Part shown: positions 1-11,707 of the stretch, piece by piece
How the letters are laid out: each line of letters begins with the position of its first letter
Numbering within the stretch: the stretch's first letter is position 1
Source: Burkholderia sp. Bp9143
GTDB taxonomy: Bacteria; Pseudomonadota; Gammaproteobacteria; Burkholderiales; Burkholderiaceae
DNA: 60,254 nt
Assembly: GCF_003853645.1 (NCBI RefSeq)
Contig: NZ_QTPO01000055.1
Span: 1-60,254 of the forward strand
Reading direction: 5' to 3'
Position numbers and translations under genes: made by a program
The notes under the pieces: model-generated
What the model was told of the DNA's origin: nothing
The model's database searches: none
Seen by the model: the letters and a program-made list of their open reading frames with translations, nothing else

Positions 1-278
1 AACTGGAACAGGCCTTCCTTCGCGAGTTCGTCATCCTTCAGCGGAGCGTCCGAACCGGCAAAATCGACCGTCTTCGCATTGATCTGCTTCAGGCCGCCCG
101 ACGAACCGATACCTTGGTAGTTAACCTTCGCGCCGCCGGACTGCTGGTAGTCGGCAGCCCATTTCGTATAGATCGGCATCGCGAACGTGCTGCCTGCGCC
201 CGTGATGTCGGCAGCTTGCGCGGCGACTGCGAAAAGCGCGCCAGCCAGGCCGGCAATCGCGGTTTGCATCAATTTCAT
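1..278 (-). CDS. pstS: phosphate ABC transporter substrate-binding protein PstS (N-terminal part)
   Basis: Periplasmic phosphate-binding component of the PstSCAB importer; only the first 92 codons are inside the window. The start MKLMQTAIAGLAGALFAVAA followed by AQA is a signal peptide with a cleavage site, and the mature part opens with ADITGAGSTFAMPIYTKW, the conserved PstS beginning that contributes to phosphate binding. Further on, GIGSSGGLKQI and FAGSDAPL are also family motifs. The ATG at 278 has GGAGGT three bases upstream; a second ATG nine bases further in is possible. A tandem Pho box lies 57 bp upstream, so PhoB control under phosphate limitation is expected. Confidence 0.93.
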   Translation of the reverse strand, partial: MKLMQTAIAGLAGALFAVAAQAADITGAGSTFAMPIYTKWAADYQQSGGAKVNYQGIGSSGGLKQINAKTVDFAGSDAPLKDDELAKEGLFQ

Positions 279-318
279 GAGACCTCCAGTGTGTGAGCGG
301 ATGACTACGGCACCGCGA

Positions 319-382
319 AGGTTAGGGGCTCCTCATGACGATAATGTGACAATCGATGAAACTGGCGTGACAGTAACATGAC
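319..382 (-). promoter_or_regulatory. Pho box array and -10 element of pstS
   Basis: On the minus strand five copies of GTCAT/GTCAC-like pentamers occur at an almost exact helical period. Plus-strand starts are 335, 346, 356, 367 and 378; the middle copy is the weaker TTCAT. This is the direct-repeat form of a PhoB site (TGTCA-type repeats every 11 bp). Exactly 10 bp downstream of the array lies TAACCT (324-319), which fits a -10 hexamer in the usual PhoB-promoter geometry. The sequence pattern is direct; PhoB binding is inferred. Confidence 0.8.
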
Positions 383-492
383 TGGTTGAAAGGGTGTATC
401 GGGCCCGGTTCGGGCAGCCGCGCAGGCATGGCGCGGCGGGGTCGACGGCAAGAATTGCCGGTCGGGAAAGGACGGCTCGAGCACCCTCCGAC

Positions 493-534
493 GCGAGGGG
501 CGCGAGGGGCGCGAGGGGCGCGAGGGGCGCGAGC
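493..534. repeat. 9-bp tandem repeat, about 4.7 copies
   Basis: The unit GCGAGGGGC is repeated four times without change at 493-528 and followed by a partial copy. It lies in the 480-bp gap between glmM and pstS, where I see no convincing gene. Perfect short tandem repeats of this kind can vary in copy number between strains. Confidence 0.9.
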
Positions 535-670
535 GAATCGTATCGCGGCGCATACGGGCCGGGAAGCCCCTGCCGCGGCCGCCACGATTCAGGGTCGGAG
601 GATTTCCTTGATCGGACGAAATCCGCGTCGAAGTCGCCCTCTATTTAATAGCGCAAACCTTTGCGTCTGA

Positions 671-702
671 CGAATTGCGGCGCCCGCAGGCGCCGCAATT
701 CG
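671..702. terminator. hairpin with perfect 14-bp arms downstream of glmM
   Basis: Arms 671-684 and 689-702 are exact reverse complements with a CGCA loop. The hairpin sits about 60 bp after the glmM stop codon on the minus strand. There is no T tract on either side, so it may be an mRNA 3'-end stabiliser or a factor-assisted terminator rather than a classical intrinsic one. Confidence 0.55.
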
Positions 703-760
703 ATCACCGGAGAGGCGGCGCGCGCACGGCCGGACCGTCGCGCGCCGTCACCGTTCCGGC

Positions 761-2116
761 TCAGCTCGTCGCCGCGCGCACCGCGTCGGCGATCGCTTCC
801 GCGTGACGGGTCGCGTCGGCTGCATGCTGCGCCTCGACCATCACGCGCAGCACGGGCTCGGTGCCCGATGCACGGATCAGCACGCGACCATGGCCGGCCA
901 GCGCGCCTTCGGCCGCGTCGATCGCCGCGCGAATCGATGCGTTGCCCTTCCAGTCCGCGCCCGGCTTCATCCGCACGTTGATCAGCTTCTGCGGGAACAA
1001 CGTGACGCCGTCCAGCATCTGCGCAAGCGTGCGGCCGCTGCGCTTGAGCGCGGCCAGCACGAGCAGCGCCGATACGATGCCGTCGCCGGTCGAATGGCGG
1101 TCGAGCGACAGGATGTGGCCCGAGCCTTCCGCGCCGAGCTGCCAGCCGCGCTCGCGCAACTGTTCGAGCACGTAGCGGTCGCCGACTGCCGCACGCACGA
1201 ACGCCACGCCCTCGCGCTGCAACGCGACCTCGACCGCGAGGTTCGTCATCAGTGTGCCGACCGCGCCGTCGACCTTGCCGGCGGTCGCGATCCGGTCCTT
1301 CACGAGCACATAGAGCAGCTCGTCGCCGTTGTACAGCCGGCCCGTCGAATCGACGACCTGCAGGCGGTCCGCATCGCCGTCGAGCGCGATACCGAGATCC
1401 GCATGGTTCGCCCGCACCGCACGCACCAGTGCATCGGGCGCCGTCGCGCCGACACCATCGTTGATGTTGAAGCCGTTCGGCGCGACGCCAATCGGGATCA
1501 CGTCCGCGCCGAGCTCGTGGAACACGTGCGGCGCGATCTGGTACGCGGCGCCGTGCGCGCAGTCGATCACGAGCTTCAGCCCGCGCAGATCGTAGGCGGC
1601 CGGGAACGTGCTCTTGCAGAACTCGATGTAGCGGCCGGCCGCGTCGTCGAGGCGGCGCGCCTTGCCGAGCCGGTCCGACGATGCGCATTCGAGCGGCTTG
1701 TCGAGCCACGCCTCGATCGCGGCTTCGGTATCGTCGGGCAGCTTGTTGCCGTCCGCGGAGAAGAACTTGATCCCGTTGTCCTGATACGGGTTGTGCGATG
1801 CGCTGATCACGACGCCGGCCGACAGGCGCAGCGCGCGCGTCAGGTACGCGACGCCCGGCGTCGGCATCGGGCCGGCCAGCATCACGTCAACGCCGGCCGC
1901 CGAGAAACCGGCCTCGAGCGCGGCCTCGAGCATGTAGCCCGACACGCGCGTATCCTTGCCGATCAGCACCGTCGGACGCGCACCCGCCGCGACGTCGGCC
2001 GTGCCGGCCAGTACCTTGCCGGCTGCATAGCCGAGACGCAACACGAAATCAGGCGTGATGGGCGCCTCGCCCACCGTGCCGCGAATGCCGTCCGTGCCGA
2101 AATATCGACGTCCCAT
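761..2116 (-). CDS. glmM: phosphoglucosamine mutase GlmM
   Basis: Converts glucosamine-6-phosphate to glucosamine-1-phosphate, the step before UDP-GlcNAc for peptidoglycan and LPS; cytoplasmic. The 451-residue length is normal. It starts MGRRYFGTDGIRG, as GlmM proteins do. The phosphoserine loop GVVISASHNP has its active Ser near residue 107, and the metal-binding loop DGDADR lies near residue 246. The C-terminal phosphate-binding loop reads RASGTEPVLRVMVE. It follows folP on the same strand after a 36-bp gap; the ftsH-folP-glmM order is widely conserved in proteobacteria. An AAGGAGGAAGG-type Shine-Dalgarno precedes the ATG. Confidence 0.98.
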   Translation of the reverse strand: MGRRYFGTDGIRGTVGEAPITPDFVLRLGYAAGKVLAGTADVAAGARPTVLIGKDTRVSGYMLEAALEAGFSAAGVDVMLAGPMPTPGVAYLTRALRLSAGVVISASHNPYQDNGIKFFSADGNKLPDDTEAAIEAWLDKPLECASSDRLGKARRLDDAAGRYIEFCKSTFPAAYDLRGLKLVIDCAHGAAYQIAPHVFHELGADVIPIGVAPNGFNINDGVGATAPDALVRAVRANHADLGIALDGDADRLQVVDSTGRLYNGDELLYVLVKDRIATAGKVDGAVGTLMTNLAVEVALQREGVAFVRAAVGDRYVLEQLRERGWQLGAEGSGHILSLDRHSTGDGIVSALLVLAALKRSGRTLAQMLDGVTLFPQKLINVRMKPGADWKGNASIRAAIDAAEGALAGHGRVLIRASGTEPVLRVMVEAQHAADATRHAEAIADAVRAATS

Positions 2117-2152
2117 GGCGAACCTTCCTCCTTCGTCTTTCTGACTTCTGAC

Positions 2153-3046
2153 TTATCGTTGCCGCGCGGCTTCGCGCACGGCGTTCCAGACCTTCAGCGC
2201 ATCGACCGTCGCCGCGACGTCGTGCACGCGCACGATCGCGGCGCCGCGCCCGACCGCGCACACCGCGGCCGCCACACTCGCCGCGACGCGTTCCGTCGGC
2301 GGCTTGCCGCCGATCACCGCGCCGAGCATCGACTTGCGCGACATGCCCGCGAGAATCGGATACGCGCGCCCGTCGGGCCGCGCGGGCGCCGTGTCCGGCA
2401 ACGCGGCCAGCAGCGCGTAGTTGTCGTCGACCACCGCCTTGCCGAAGCCGAAGCCCGGATCGACGCAGATCCGTTCCGGCGCGACGCCCGCATCGCGCAG
2501 CGCCTGTGCGCGCGCGGCGAGAAAGTCGCGCACGTCGGTCACGACGTCGCCGTAGTCGGGCTCGCCGACCTGCATCGTCTGCGGCTCGCCGAGCATGTGC
2601 ATCACGCACAGCCCGCTGTTGCCGTCGCGCACCGCGTCGATCGCGCCCGGCTGGCGGAACCCCCAGATGTCGTTGATCAGGTCCGCGCCGGCAGCGAGCG
2701 CCGCGCGCATCACGGCCGGCTTGTAGGTGTCGACCGACAGCGGCACGTTCAGCGGCCGCAGCGCTTCGACGAGCGGGATCACGCGCGCGAGTTCCTCGTC
2801 GAGCAGCACGGGCGGCGCGCCGGGACGCGTCGACTCGCCGCCGATGTCGATCAGGTCGACGCCTTCGGCGATCATCCGCTCGGCCTGGCGCAGCGCATCG
2901 TCGCGCGCGAGGAAGCGGCCGCCGTCGGAGAACGAATCGGGGGTGGCGTTGAGAATGCCCATCACGAGCGGGCGTTCGAACGTCAGCAAGAAACGGCCGC
3001 ACTGGAGCGGCGCGGGAATGGATGCTGAAACTGCGGAATCGGGCAC
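2153..3046 (-). CDS. folP: dihydropteroate synthase FolP
   Basis: Condenses p-aminobenzoate with dihydropterin pyrophosphate in folate synthesis; the sulfonamide target. Signature segments are present: VMGILNATPDSFSDGGRF near the N-terminus, DIGGESTRPGAPPV for the pterin/PABA loop, and DPGFGFGK further on. The reading frame stays open upstream to 3094, but that GTG lies inside the ftsH terminator hairpin. I therefore choose the GTG at 3046 (start VPDSAVSASIPAPLQ), giving 297 residues; no strong Shine-Dalgarno decides it. Note ATPDS where most homologues read VTPDS. Part of the ftsH-folP-glmM group. Confidence 0.92.
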   Translation of the reverse strand: MPDSAVSASIPAPLQCGRFLLTFERPLVMGILNATPDSFSDGGRFLARDDALRQAERMIAEGVDLIDIGGESTRPGAPPVLLDEELARVIPLVEALRPLNVPLSVDTYKPAVMRAALAAGADLINDIWGFRQPGAIDAVRDGNSGLCVMHMLGEPQTMQVGEPDYGDVVTDVRDFLAARAQALRDAGVAPERICVDPGFGFGKAVVDDNYALLAALPDTAPARPDGRAYPILAGMSRKSMLGAVIGGKPPTERVAASVAAAVCAVGRGAAIVRVHDVAATVDALKVWNAVREAARQR

Positions 3047-3065
3047 GGGCGGGAGGTGTTGATGA

Positions 3066-3102
3066 ATGCAAAACGGGCCGGTGTGAAGCCACACCAGCCC
3101 GT
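3066..3102 (-). terminator. intrinsic terminator after ftsH
   Basis: On the minus strand ACGGGCTGGTGTG, a short GCTT loop, then CACACCGGCCCGT and TTTT. It begins about 20 bp after the ftsH stop. It separates ftsH from folP, so folP needs read-through or its own promoter. Confidence 0.8.
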
Positions 3103-3122
3103 GAACGGTGCTACAGCGGAGG

Positions 3123-5018
3123 TCAGGCCGGCGAAGCAGGCGCCGGCGCGTTGCCAGGCTTCACTTCGGCGGCGGTGCCACCGCCCGACGAATCGCCGCC
3201 GACAGCCGGCGAGCTCTTCGGCGAGCGCGGCGGACGCCCTTCCATGATGTCGTTGATCTGATCGGCGTCGATCGTCTCCCACTCCATCAGCGCGGCCGTC
3301 ATTGCCTCGACCTTGTCGCGGTTCTCTTCGAGGAGGCGGCGCGCAAGGCCGTACTGTTCGTCGAGCACGCGGCGGATTTCGCCGTCGACCTTCTGCTGCG
3401 TCGCTTCCGAGATCGTGCGCGTGAAGCCGCGGCCGAACGGGCCGTTGTCGCTCTCGTCGTCGACGTAGACCATCGGTCCGAGCGCATCGGTCATGCCGAA
3501 ACGGGCCACCATCGCGCGCGCCGTCTGCGTCGCCTTGTTGAAGTCGTCCGACGCGCCGGTGCTGATCAGGTTCAGGAACAGTTCCTCGGCCACGCGGCCG
3601 CCGAACAGGATCGCCAGGCGGTCGAGCAGGTAATCCTTCGAGTACGTCTCGTTGTCATGCTCCGGCAGCTGCCACGTGACACCCAGCGCGCGACCGCGCG
3701 GGATGATCGTGACCTTGTGCACCGGGTCGGCCTTCGGCAACAGCTTCGCGATCACCGCGTGGCCCGACTCGTGGTAAGCCGTCGCACGCTTCGCTTCCTC
3801 GCGAATCACCGCCGACTTGCGCTCCGGACCCATGAAGATCTTGTCCTTCGCGTCCTCGAAATCCTGCATCTCGACGATGCGCTTGCCGCGGCGGGCGGCG
3901 AACAGCGCCGCTTCGTTCACGAGGTTCGCGAGATCGGCGCCCGAGAAGCCCGGCGTGCCGCGTGCGATGACCGCTGCGTCGACGTCGTTCGCGATCGGCA
4001 CCTTGCGCAGGTGCACGCGCATGATCTGCTCGCGGCCGCGGATGTCCGGCAGGCCGACATAGACCTGGCGGTCGAAACGGCCCGGACGCAGCAGCGCCTT
4101 GTCGAGCACGTCGGAACGGTTGGTCGCGGCGATCACGATCACGCCCGAATTCGCTTCGAAGCCGTCCATCTCGACCAGCATCTGGTTCAGCGTCTGCTCG
4201 CGCTCGTCGTTGCCGCCGCCCATGCCGGCGCCGCGATGGCGGCCGACCGCGTCGATTTCGTCGATGAACACGATGCACGGCGCGTGCTTCTTCGCCTGTT
4301 CGAACATATCGCGCACACGGGCCGCGCCAACGCCGACGAACATTTCAACGAAGTCGGAACCCGAGATGCTGAAGAACGGCACCTTCGCTTCACCGGCGAT
4401 CGCGCGGGCGAGCAGCGTCTTGCCGGTACCCGGAGGGCCGACGAGCAGCACGCCGCGCGGAATGCGACCGCCCAGCTTCTGGAATTTCTGCGGATCGCGC
4501 AGGAAGTCGACGAGCTCGGACACTTCTTCCTTCGCTTCGTCACAGCCCGCGACGTCGGAGAAGTTCACCGCGTTGTTGTTCTCGTCGATCAGCCGCGCGC
4601 GCGATTTCCCGAACGAGAATGCACCGCCTTTGCCGCCCCCCTGCATCTGCCTCATCATGTAGAACCAGAACACGATGATCAGGATCGTCGGCCCGAGGTA
4701 GTACAGCGCGGACATCAGCGCGTTCGGCTCGTCGTCGGCCTTGCCGCTGACCTGCACGCCGTACTTCATCAGATCGCCGACCATCCAGATGTCGCCGGGC
4801 GACACGATCTGGTATTTCTGGCCATCAGCCGGAGTGACGGTGAGGTTGCGCCCCTGAACGATGACGTTCTTGACCTTGCCGCTCTTGGCGTCGTCCATGA
4901 ACTGCGAATAGGACACGCCTTCCTGGACGCGGGGCTTGTCGAACTGCTTGAACACCGTAAACAGCACCAGTGCAATCACCAGCCACACTGCTGCCTTCGA
5001 AAACATATTGTTGTTCAA
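3123..5018 (-). CDS. ftsH: ATP-dependent zinc metalloprotease FtsH
   Basis: Membrane-anchored AAA+ protease that degrades misfolded membrane proteins and regulatory substrates. It has 631 residues. A first membrane segment spans about residues 8-22 and a second about 104-122. Walker A GPPGTGKT is at 194-201, Walker B IVFIDEIDA near 249-257, the second region of homology ends in RPGRFDRQVY near 311-320, and the zinc site HESGH is at 416-420. The start is TTG: AAGGAG lies 8 bases upstream of it, and the sequence MNNNMFSKAAVW follows; the ATG four codons later is less well placed. The C-terminus is Pro/Gly rich. Confidence 0.98.
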   Translation of the reverse strand: MNNNMFSKAAVWLVIALVLFTVFKQFDKPRVQEGVSYSQFMDDAKSGKVKNVIVQGRNLTVTPADGQKYQIVSPGDIWMVGDLMKYGVQVSGKADDEPNALMSALYYLGPTILIIVFWFYMMRQMQGGGKGGAFSFGKSRARLIDENNNAVNFSDVAGCDEAKEEVSELVDFLRDPQKFQKLGGRIPRGVLLVGPPGTGKTLLARAIAGEAKVPFFSISGSDFVEMFVGVGAARVRDMFEQAKKHAPCIVFIDEIDAVGRHRGAGMGGGNDEREQTLNQMLVEMDGFEANSGVIVIAATNRSDVLDKALLRPGRFDRQVYVGLPDIRGREQIMRVHLRKVPIANDVDAAVIARGTPGFSGADLANLVNEAALFAARRGKRIVEMQDFEDAKDKIFMGPERKSAVIREEAKRATAYHESGHAVIAKLLPKADPVHKVTIIPRGRALGVTWQLPEHDNETYSKDYLLDRLAILFGGRVAEELFLNLISTGASDDFNKATQTARAMVARFGMTDALGPMVYVDDESDNGPFGRGFTRTISEATQQKVDGEIRRVLDEQYGLARRLLEENRDKVEAMTAALMEWETIDADQINDIMEGRPPRSPKSSPAVGGDSSGGGTAAEVKPGNAPAPASPA

Positions 5019-5184
5019 AGCACCACTCCTTCACTCGTAGACGAGCGCCTACATTTTCCTTGCGGCGCCCCTCGATCATTCTAATCCAGTCCGACCACCC
5101 CCGCCATAAGCATTGACAACCGCCGCGATAGCGCTTCGCTTGTCTGGCAAGGGCCGGAGCCCGTTTGCGGCACCCCGCTCCGCG

Positions 5185-5847
5185 TCAACGCGGATGCTTC
5201 AGATGCCGACCCAAAATGAACGTTTCGGACGATTTGTCGCGGGACGCCTTCGGCTTGCGCGGCGCGACGGTCTTAAACTGCTGTTTGAACTTTTCGACGA
5301 TCTGGCTGTAGCCGCTGCCGTGAAAACATTTCACGAGCAGCGCACCGTCCGGCTTCAGATGGTTCTGCGCGAATTCGAGCGCCAGATCGCACAGATGCTC
5401 GATGCGCGCCGCGTCCGCCGAGGCCACGCCGGAGAGGTTGGGGGCCATGTCGGAAATAACAAGGTCCACCGCGCGACCTTCGAGCACTTCCTCGAGCCGG
5501 TGGAGGACGTCGTCCTCGCGGAAGTCGCCCTGCAGGAAGTGGACGTCGGCGATCGGCTCCATCGGCAGGATGTCGAGCGCCACGATCGTGCCGTCGATGC
5601 CGCCTTCGCGCTCCGCGTCACGCTTCTTGCCCTGCGCGAGCTTGTTGCGGGCATACTGGCTCCAGCTGCCCGGCGTCGCGCCGAGGTCGACGATCACCTG
5701 GCCCGGACGGATCAGCTTGTCCTGCTCGTCGATTTCCTTCAGTTTGTACGCGGCACGCGCGCGATAGCCCTCCCGCTGCGCCATTTTGACGTACGGGTCG
5801 TTGATGTGGTCGTGCAGCCAGTGCTGGTTAAAGCGGTTTTTTGCCAT
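5185..5847 (-). CDS. rlmE: 23S rRNA (uridine-2'-O-)-methyltransferase RlmE
   Basis: Methylates U2552 of 23S rRNA in a late step of 50S assembly. At 220 residues it has the full RrmJ/FtsJ length. Motifs: ARAAYKLKEID with the catalytic Lys, the SAM-binding VDLGATPGSWSQYA, the acidic DMAPNLSG segment, and VKCFHG with the second catalytic Lys. It sits upstream of ftsH on the same strand (gap 166 bp), the classical rlmE-ftsH pairing. Divergent from yhbY, with which it shares a 194-bp intergenic region. Confidence 0.97.
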   Translation of the reverse strand: MAKNRFNQHWLHDHINDPYVKMAQREGYRARAAYKLKEIDEQDKLIRPGQVIVDLGATPGSWSQYARNKLAQGKKRDAEREGGIDGTIVALDILPMEPIADVHFLQGDFREDDVLHRLEEVLEGRAVDLVISDMAPNLSGVASADAARIEHLCDLALEFAQNHLKPDGALLVKCFHGSGYSQIVEKFKQQFKTVAPRKPKASRDKSSETFILGRHLKHPR

Positions 5848-6041
5848 TCGAGAGAGAGATTGCTGCTATTTGCTTCGTGAAGCCGTGCTTTTGGCGGATA
5901 ATACGCGTCTTCTTCGCGCGGCTGCGGCCCCTTCCGGGGCCCAAGCCGCGATTTTACGTGGTTTCGGCGCGCGGCTGATGCGGTAACTTCCCGCGATTCG
6001 CTTCTGACGCAGCGCGCCCCTATTTTGATTTCGACATTTCC

Positions 6042-6569
6042 ATGCCCGCCCTTTCGCTTTCCCCCGCCGAGCGCTCCGCGCTGCGCTCCCAGGCCCATGC
6101 GCTCAAGCCCGTCGTGCTGATCGGCGCCGAAGGGCTCACCGACGCCGTGCTGAAGGAAATCAAGGTGCACCTCGCCGCGCACCAACTGATCAAGATCCGT
6201 GTGTTCGGTGACGAGCGCGACGAACGCGTCGCCATTTACGACGAGATCTGCGACCGCCTGAGCGCGGCGCCGATCCAGCACATCGGCAAGCTGCTGGTGA
6301 TCTGGAAGCCCGAGGCTGCCGTGGCGGCCCCGTCCCGCGGCCGTCGTGCCGGTGAGCTGCCGAGCGCGGCCGAATCCGTCGACGACAAGAAAGGCCGTGC
6401 ACCGCGCACCGTCAAGGTGATCAAGGTATCGCCGAACGCGAGCCCCGTGCGTCGCCCGAAACCGACCAAGGTCGTCGTGCGCGGCAACGAGCGCGTGACG
6501 GCGGGCGGCACGGTGAAGCGTGCGAAAAAGCGTCAGGCCAGCACGAAGCGGCCGCACCAGGGCAAGTAA
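6042..6569 (+). CDS. yhbY: CRS1/YhbY-type RNA-binding protein
   Basis: A KH-like CRM-domain protein that binds the pre-50S ribosome. The domain covers about residues 5-90: SPAERSALRSQAHALKPVV, then the GAEGLTDAVLKEI loop and LIKIRVFGDERDER. A basic, Ser/Arg/Lys-rich tail of about 75 residues follows, ending in KKRQASTKRPHQGK; E. coli YhbY (97 residues) lacks it, while extended tails are common in Burkholderia. It is divergent from rlmE, which also acts on the large subunit, so the two probably serve the same assembly pathway. Confidence 0.93.
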   Translation: MPALSLSPAERSALRSQAHALKPVVLIGAEGLTDAVLKEIKVHLAAHQLIKIRVFGDERDERVAIYDEICDRLSAAPIQHIGKLLVIWKPEAAVAAPSRGRRAGELPSAAESVDDKKGRAPRTVKVIKVSPNASPVRRPKPTKVVVRGNERVTAGGTVKRAKKRQASTKRPHQGK

Positions 6570-6627
6570 TCCTGCCGCGCGGCACGGGGCATCCCGTGCC
6601 GCCCTGCCCGTTCGGCGCCCAGGCCGT

Positions 6628-7086
6628 TCAGGCGTCTTGCGCCGGCAGACGCCAGATCAGCATCAGCCCCAGCACGCTCTCGACGAGATAGAACAGGCTC
6701 GAGACGCCGTGCAGCATCCCGAAGCGGCTCGCATACGGCGAGTTCGCGATATCTGTGCCCACCTCCATCGCGGCCACCCGCAGCGCGTTCATGAACGGCT
6801 GCAGCGCAAAATACCCCACCAGCACGCACGCGACCATCGCCGCGACAATCCAGCGCACGCGACGGTAATCGCCGCTGCCGCGCCGTACCTGCTGGTTCGA
6901 CAGCGCGAGCAGCAACACGCCGCATACGACACCGAGGATCGCCTCGATGCGAAACAGCTGGGCGGCGACCGAGCCGGCCGTCATCCGCTCCAGCGTCTTG
7001 AACAGCACGGGCGCGACCGCATACCCGATCGTCAGCAGGCTGCCGACCCACACGGCCGACAGCAGACGGAACACGCGATGCGGCAT
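6628..7086 (-). CDS. DUF4149 membrane protein
   Basis: Predicted inner-membrane protein of 152 residues with four hydrophobic segments: about 7-27, 50-65, 80-98 and 128-146. The pattern FRLLSAVWVGSLLTIGYAVA, then VAPVLFKTLE, is typical of DUF4149 (TMEM205-like) proteins. The function is unknown. It lies 14 bp behind greA on the same strand and is probably cotranscribed. An in-frame GTG three bases before the chosen ATG is also possible. Confidence 0.8.
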   Translation of the reverse strand: MPHRVFRLLSAVWVGSLLTIGYAVAPVLFKTLERMTAGSVAAQLFRIEAILGVVCGVLLLALSNQQVRRGSGDYRRVRWIVAAMVACVLVGYFALQPFMNALRVAAMEVGTDIANSPYASRFGMLHGVSSLFYLVESVLGLMLIWRLPAQDA

Positions 7087-7100
7087 CACGTCGCCCCGCT

Positions 7101-7577
7101 TCAGATGTAGCTGACCGAAATGATTTCGTACTCGCGCACGCCGCTCGGCGCCTGCACGGCCGCGACGTCGCCTTCGGACTTGCCGATCAGCGCGCGTGCG
7201 ATCGGCGAGCTGACCGAGATCAGGCCATGATCGATATCGGCTTCGTCGTCGCCGACGATCTGGTACTTGACGGTGTCACCGGACTCGAGATCCTCGAGTT
7301 CGACCGTCGATGCGAAGACCACGCGGCCTTCGGCGTCGAGCACCGTGGGATCGATGATCTGCGCGGCTGACAGCTTCGATTCGAGTTCCGCGATGCGACC
7401 CTCGATGAAGCCCTGCTTTTCCTTCGCGGCATCGTATTCGGCGTTTTCGGACAGATCGCCCTGTGCGCGGGCCTCCGCGATCGCGTTGATCACGGCCGGC
7501 CGCTCGACGGACTTGAGGCGCTGCAATTCATCGCGCAGGAGTTCCGCGCCACGCTTTGTCAACGGAATGGTGCTCAT
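7101..7577 (-). CDS. greA: transcription elongation factor GreA
   Basis: Rescues backtracked RNA polymerase by stimulating transcript cleavage. It has the standard length of 158 residues: N-terminal antiparallel coiled coil (about 1-75) and FKBP-like C-terminal domain. The coil-tip region reads LSENAEYDAAKEKQGFIEGR, including the acidic D and E used to coordinate Mg2+ in the secondary channel. It follows carB and the carB terminator, so it must have its own start or depend on read-through. Confidence 0.97.
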   Translation of the reverse strand: MSTIPLTKRGAELLRDELQRLKSVERPAVINAIAEARAQGDLSENAEYDAAKEKQGFIEGRIAELESKLSAAQIIDPTVLDAEGRVVFASTVELEDLESGDTVKYQIVGDDEADIDHGLISVSSPIARALIGKSEGDVAAVQAPSGVREYEIISVSYI

Positions 7578-7605
7578 AAACGGCTCAATCGCTAAAAACG
7601 GCTAT

Positions 7606-7665
7606 AAAAAAAATCACCGCGATTAAGCGCATTTCCGGCGAACCGGAAACACCGCTTAATCGCGG
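7606..7665 (-). terminator. nested-hairpin intrinsic terminator after carB
   Basis: Outer arms 7617-7629 and 7653-7665 are 13-bp exact complements. Inside them is a second hairpin (TTTCCGG/CCGGAAA). On the minus strand the structure is followed by eight T residues (7613-7606). It ends carB transcription 30 bp past its stop codon, just ahead of greA. Confidence 0.88.
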
Positions 7666-7695
7666 CACGTGATGCTTCGACAGGTAACTGACCGC

Positions 7696-10950
<3,255 letters not shown>

Positions 10951-11010
10951 GGCTTGTGAATTCAGTAAGTAATCTTTGTCGTGGCGTTGTCGTCGGTCGG
11001 CAGGCCGCGC

Positions 11011-11670
11011 TCAGCTCATGGTAGCGAGCGCGAGCTTCACCGAGAAACCGATGAACAGGCCGCCCACGCTGCTCGCCGCGCCCGCCGCGAGCTTGCGGCG
11101 GCGGCGGAAATGCTCGGCGAGTCGTGCGCCCGCGAAGATCAGCGTGCTCAGGTACAGGAAGCTCGCGCATTGCGCGATCGCCCCGAGCACGACGAACGAC
11201 AGTGCGGGATGCGGGAATGCCGGGTCGACGAACTGGATGAAGAACGAGATGAAGAACAGGATCGCCTTCGGATTCAGGAGGCTCACGATCAGCGCCTTGC
11301 GGAACGGCTGCTCGCCGTCGACCGCACGCGGCGCTTCGGCCGGCGCATCGGCGCGCGCACGCAGCTTCCGCCACGCGCTGCGCAGCATCCCGGTGCCGAT
11401 GTACAGCAGGTACGCGGCACCGCCGTACTTGACGACGGAGAACAGCAGCGGGTTCGCCTTCAGCAGCGACGCGACGCCCGCGGCGGACAGCACCATCAGC
11501 ACCGTGTCGCCGAGGAACACGCCGCACGCCGCGCGATAGCCGGCCTTCACGCCGCGCTGCGCCGCGAGCGACAGCACGTACATCGAGTTCGGCCCCGGCA
11601 GCAGGATGATGAAGATCACGCCGAACACGTAAGTCCAGATATCCGTGATGCCGAGTGCGTGGCCGAACAT
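11011..11670 (-). CDS. LysE/RhtB family amino-acid exporter
   Basis: Inner-membrane efflux protein of 219 residues with about six hydrophobic segments. The opening IFIILLPGPNSMYVLSLAAQ is the conserved first helix of the LysE/RhtB (LeuE-like) superfamily. The substrate cannot be told from sequence. It is inserted between carA (37-bp gap) and carB (60-bp gap) in the same direction, so it is probably on the carAB transcript. GGGAGA precedes the ATG. Confidence 0.9.
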   Translation of the reverse strand: MFGHALGITDIWTYVFGVIFIILLPGPNSMYVLSLAAQRGVKAGYRAACGVFLGDTVLMVLSAAGVASLLKANPLLFSVVKYGGAAYLLYIGTGMLRSAWRKLRARADAPAEAPRAVDGEQPFRKALIVSLLNPKAILFFISFFIQFVDPAFPHPALSFVVLGAIAQCASFLYLSTLIFAGARLAEHFRRRRKLAAGAASSVGGLFIGFSVKLALATMS

Positions 11671-11707
11671 GATGCGAATCTCCCGTTCTTCGGTTGCGTC
11701 AGTTGCG

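Noticed and set aside
493..534. Short direct repeats considered as a CRISPR array
   Set aside because: The 9-bp unit is far too short and has no spacers; no cas genes are present.
803..3028. Plus-strand frame of 741 codons opposite glmM and folP
   Set aside because: It is the antisense shadow of high-GC genes; its product is Arg/His/Val rich and has no recognisable domain.
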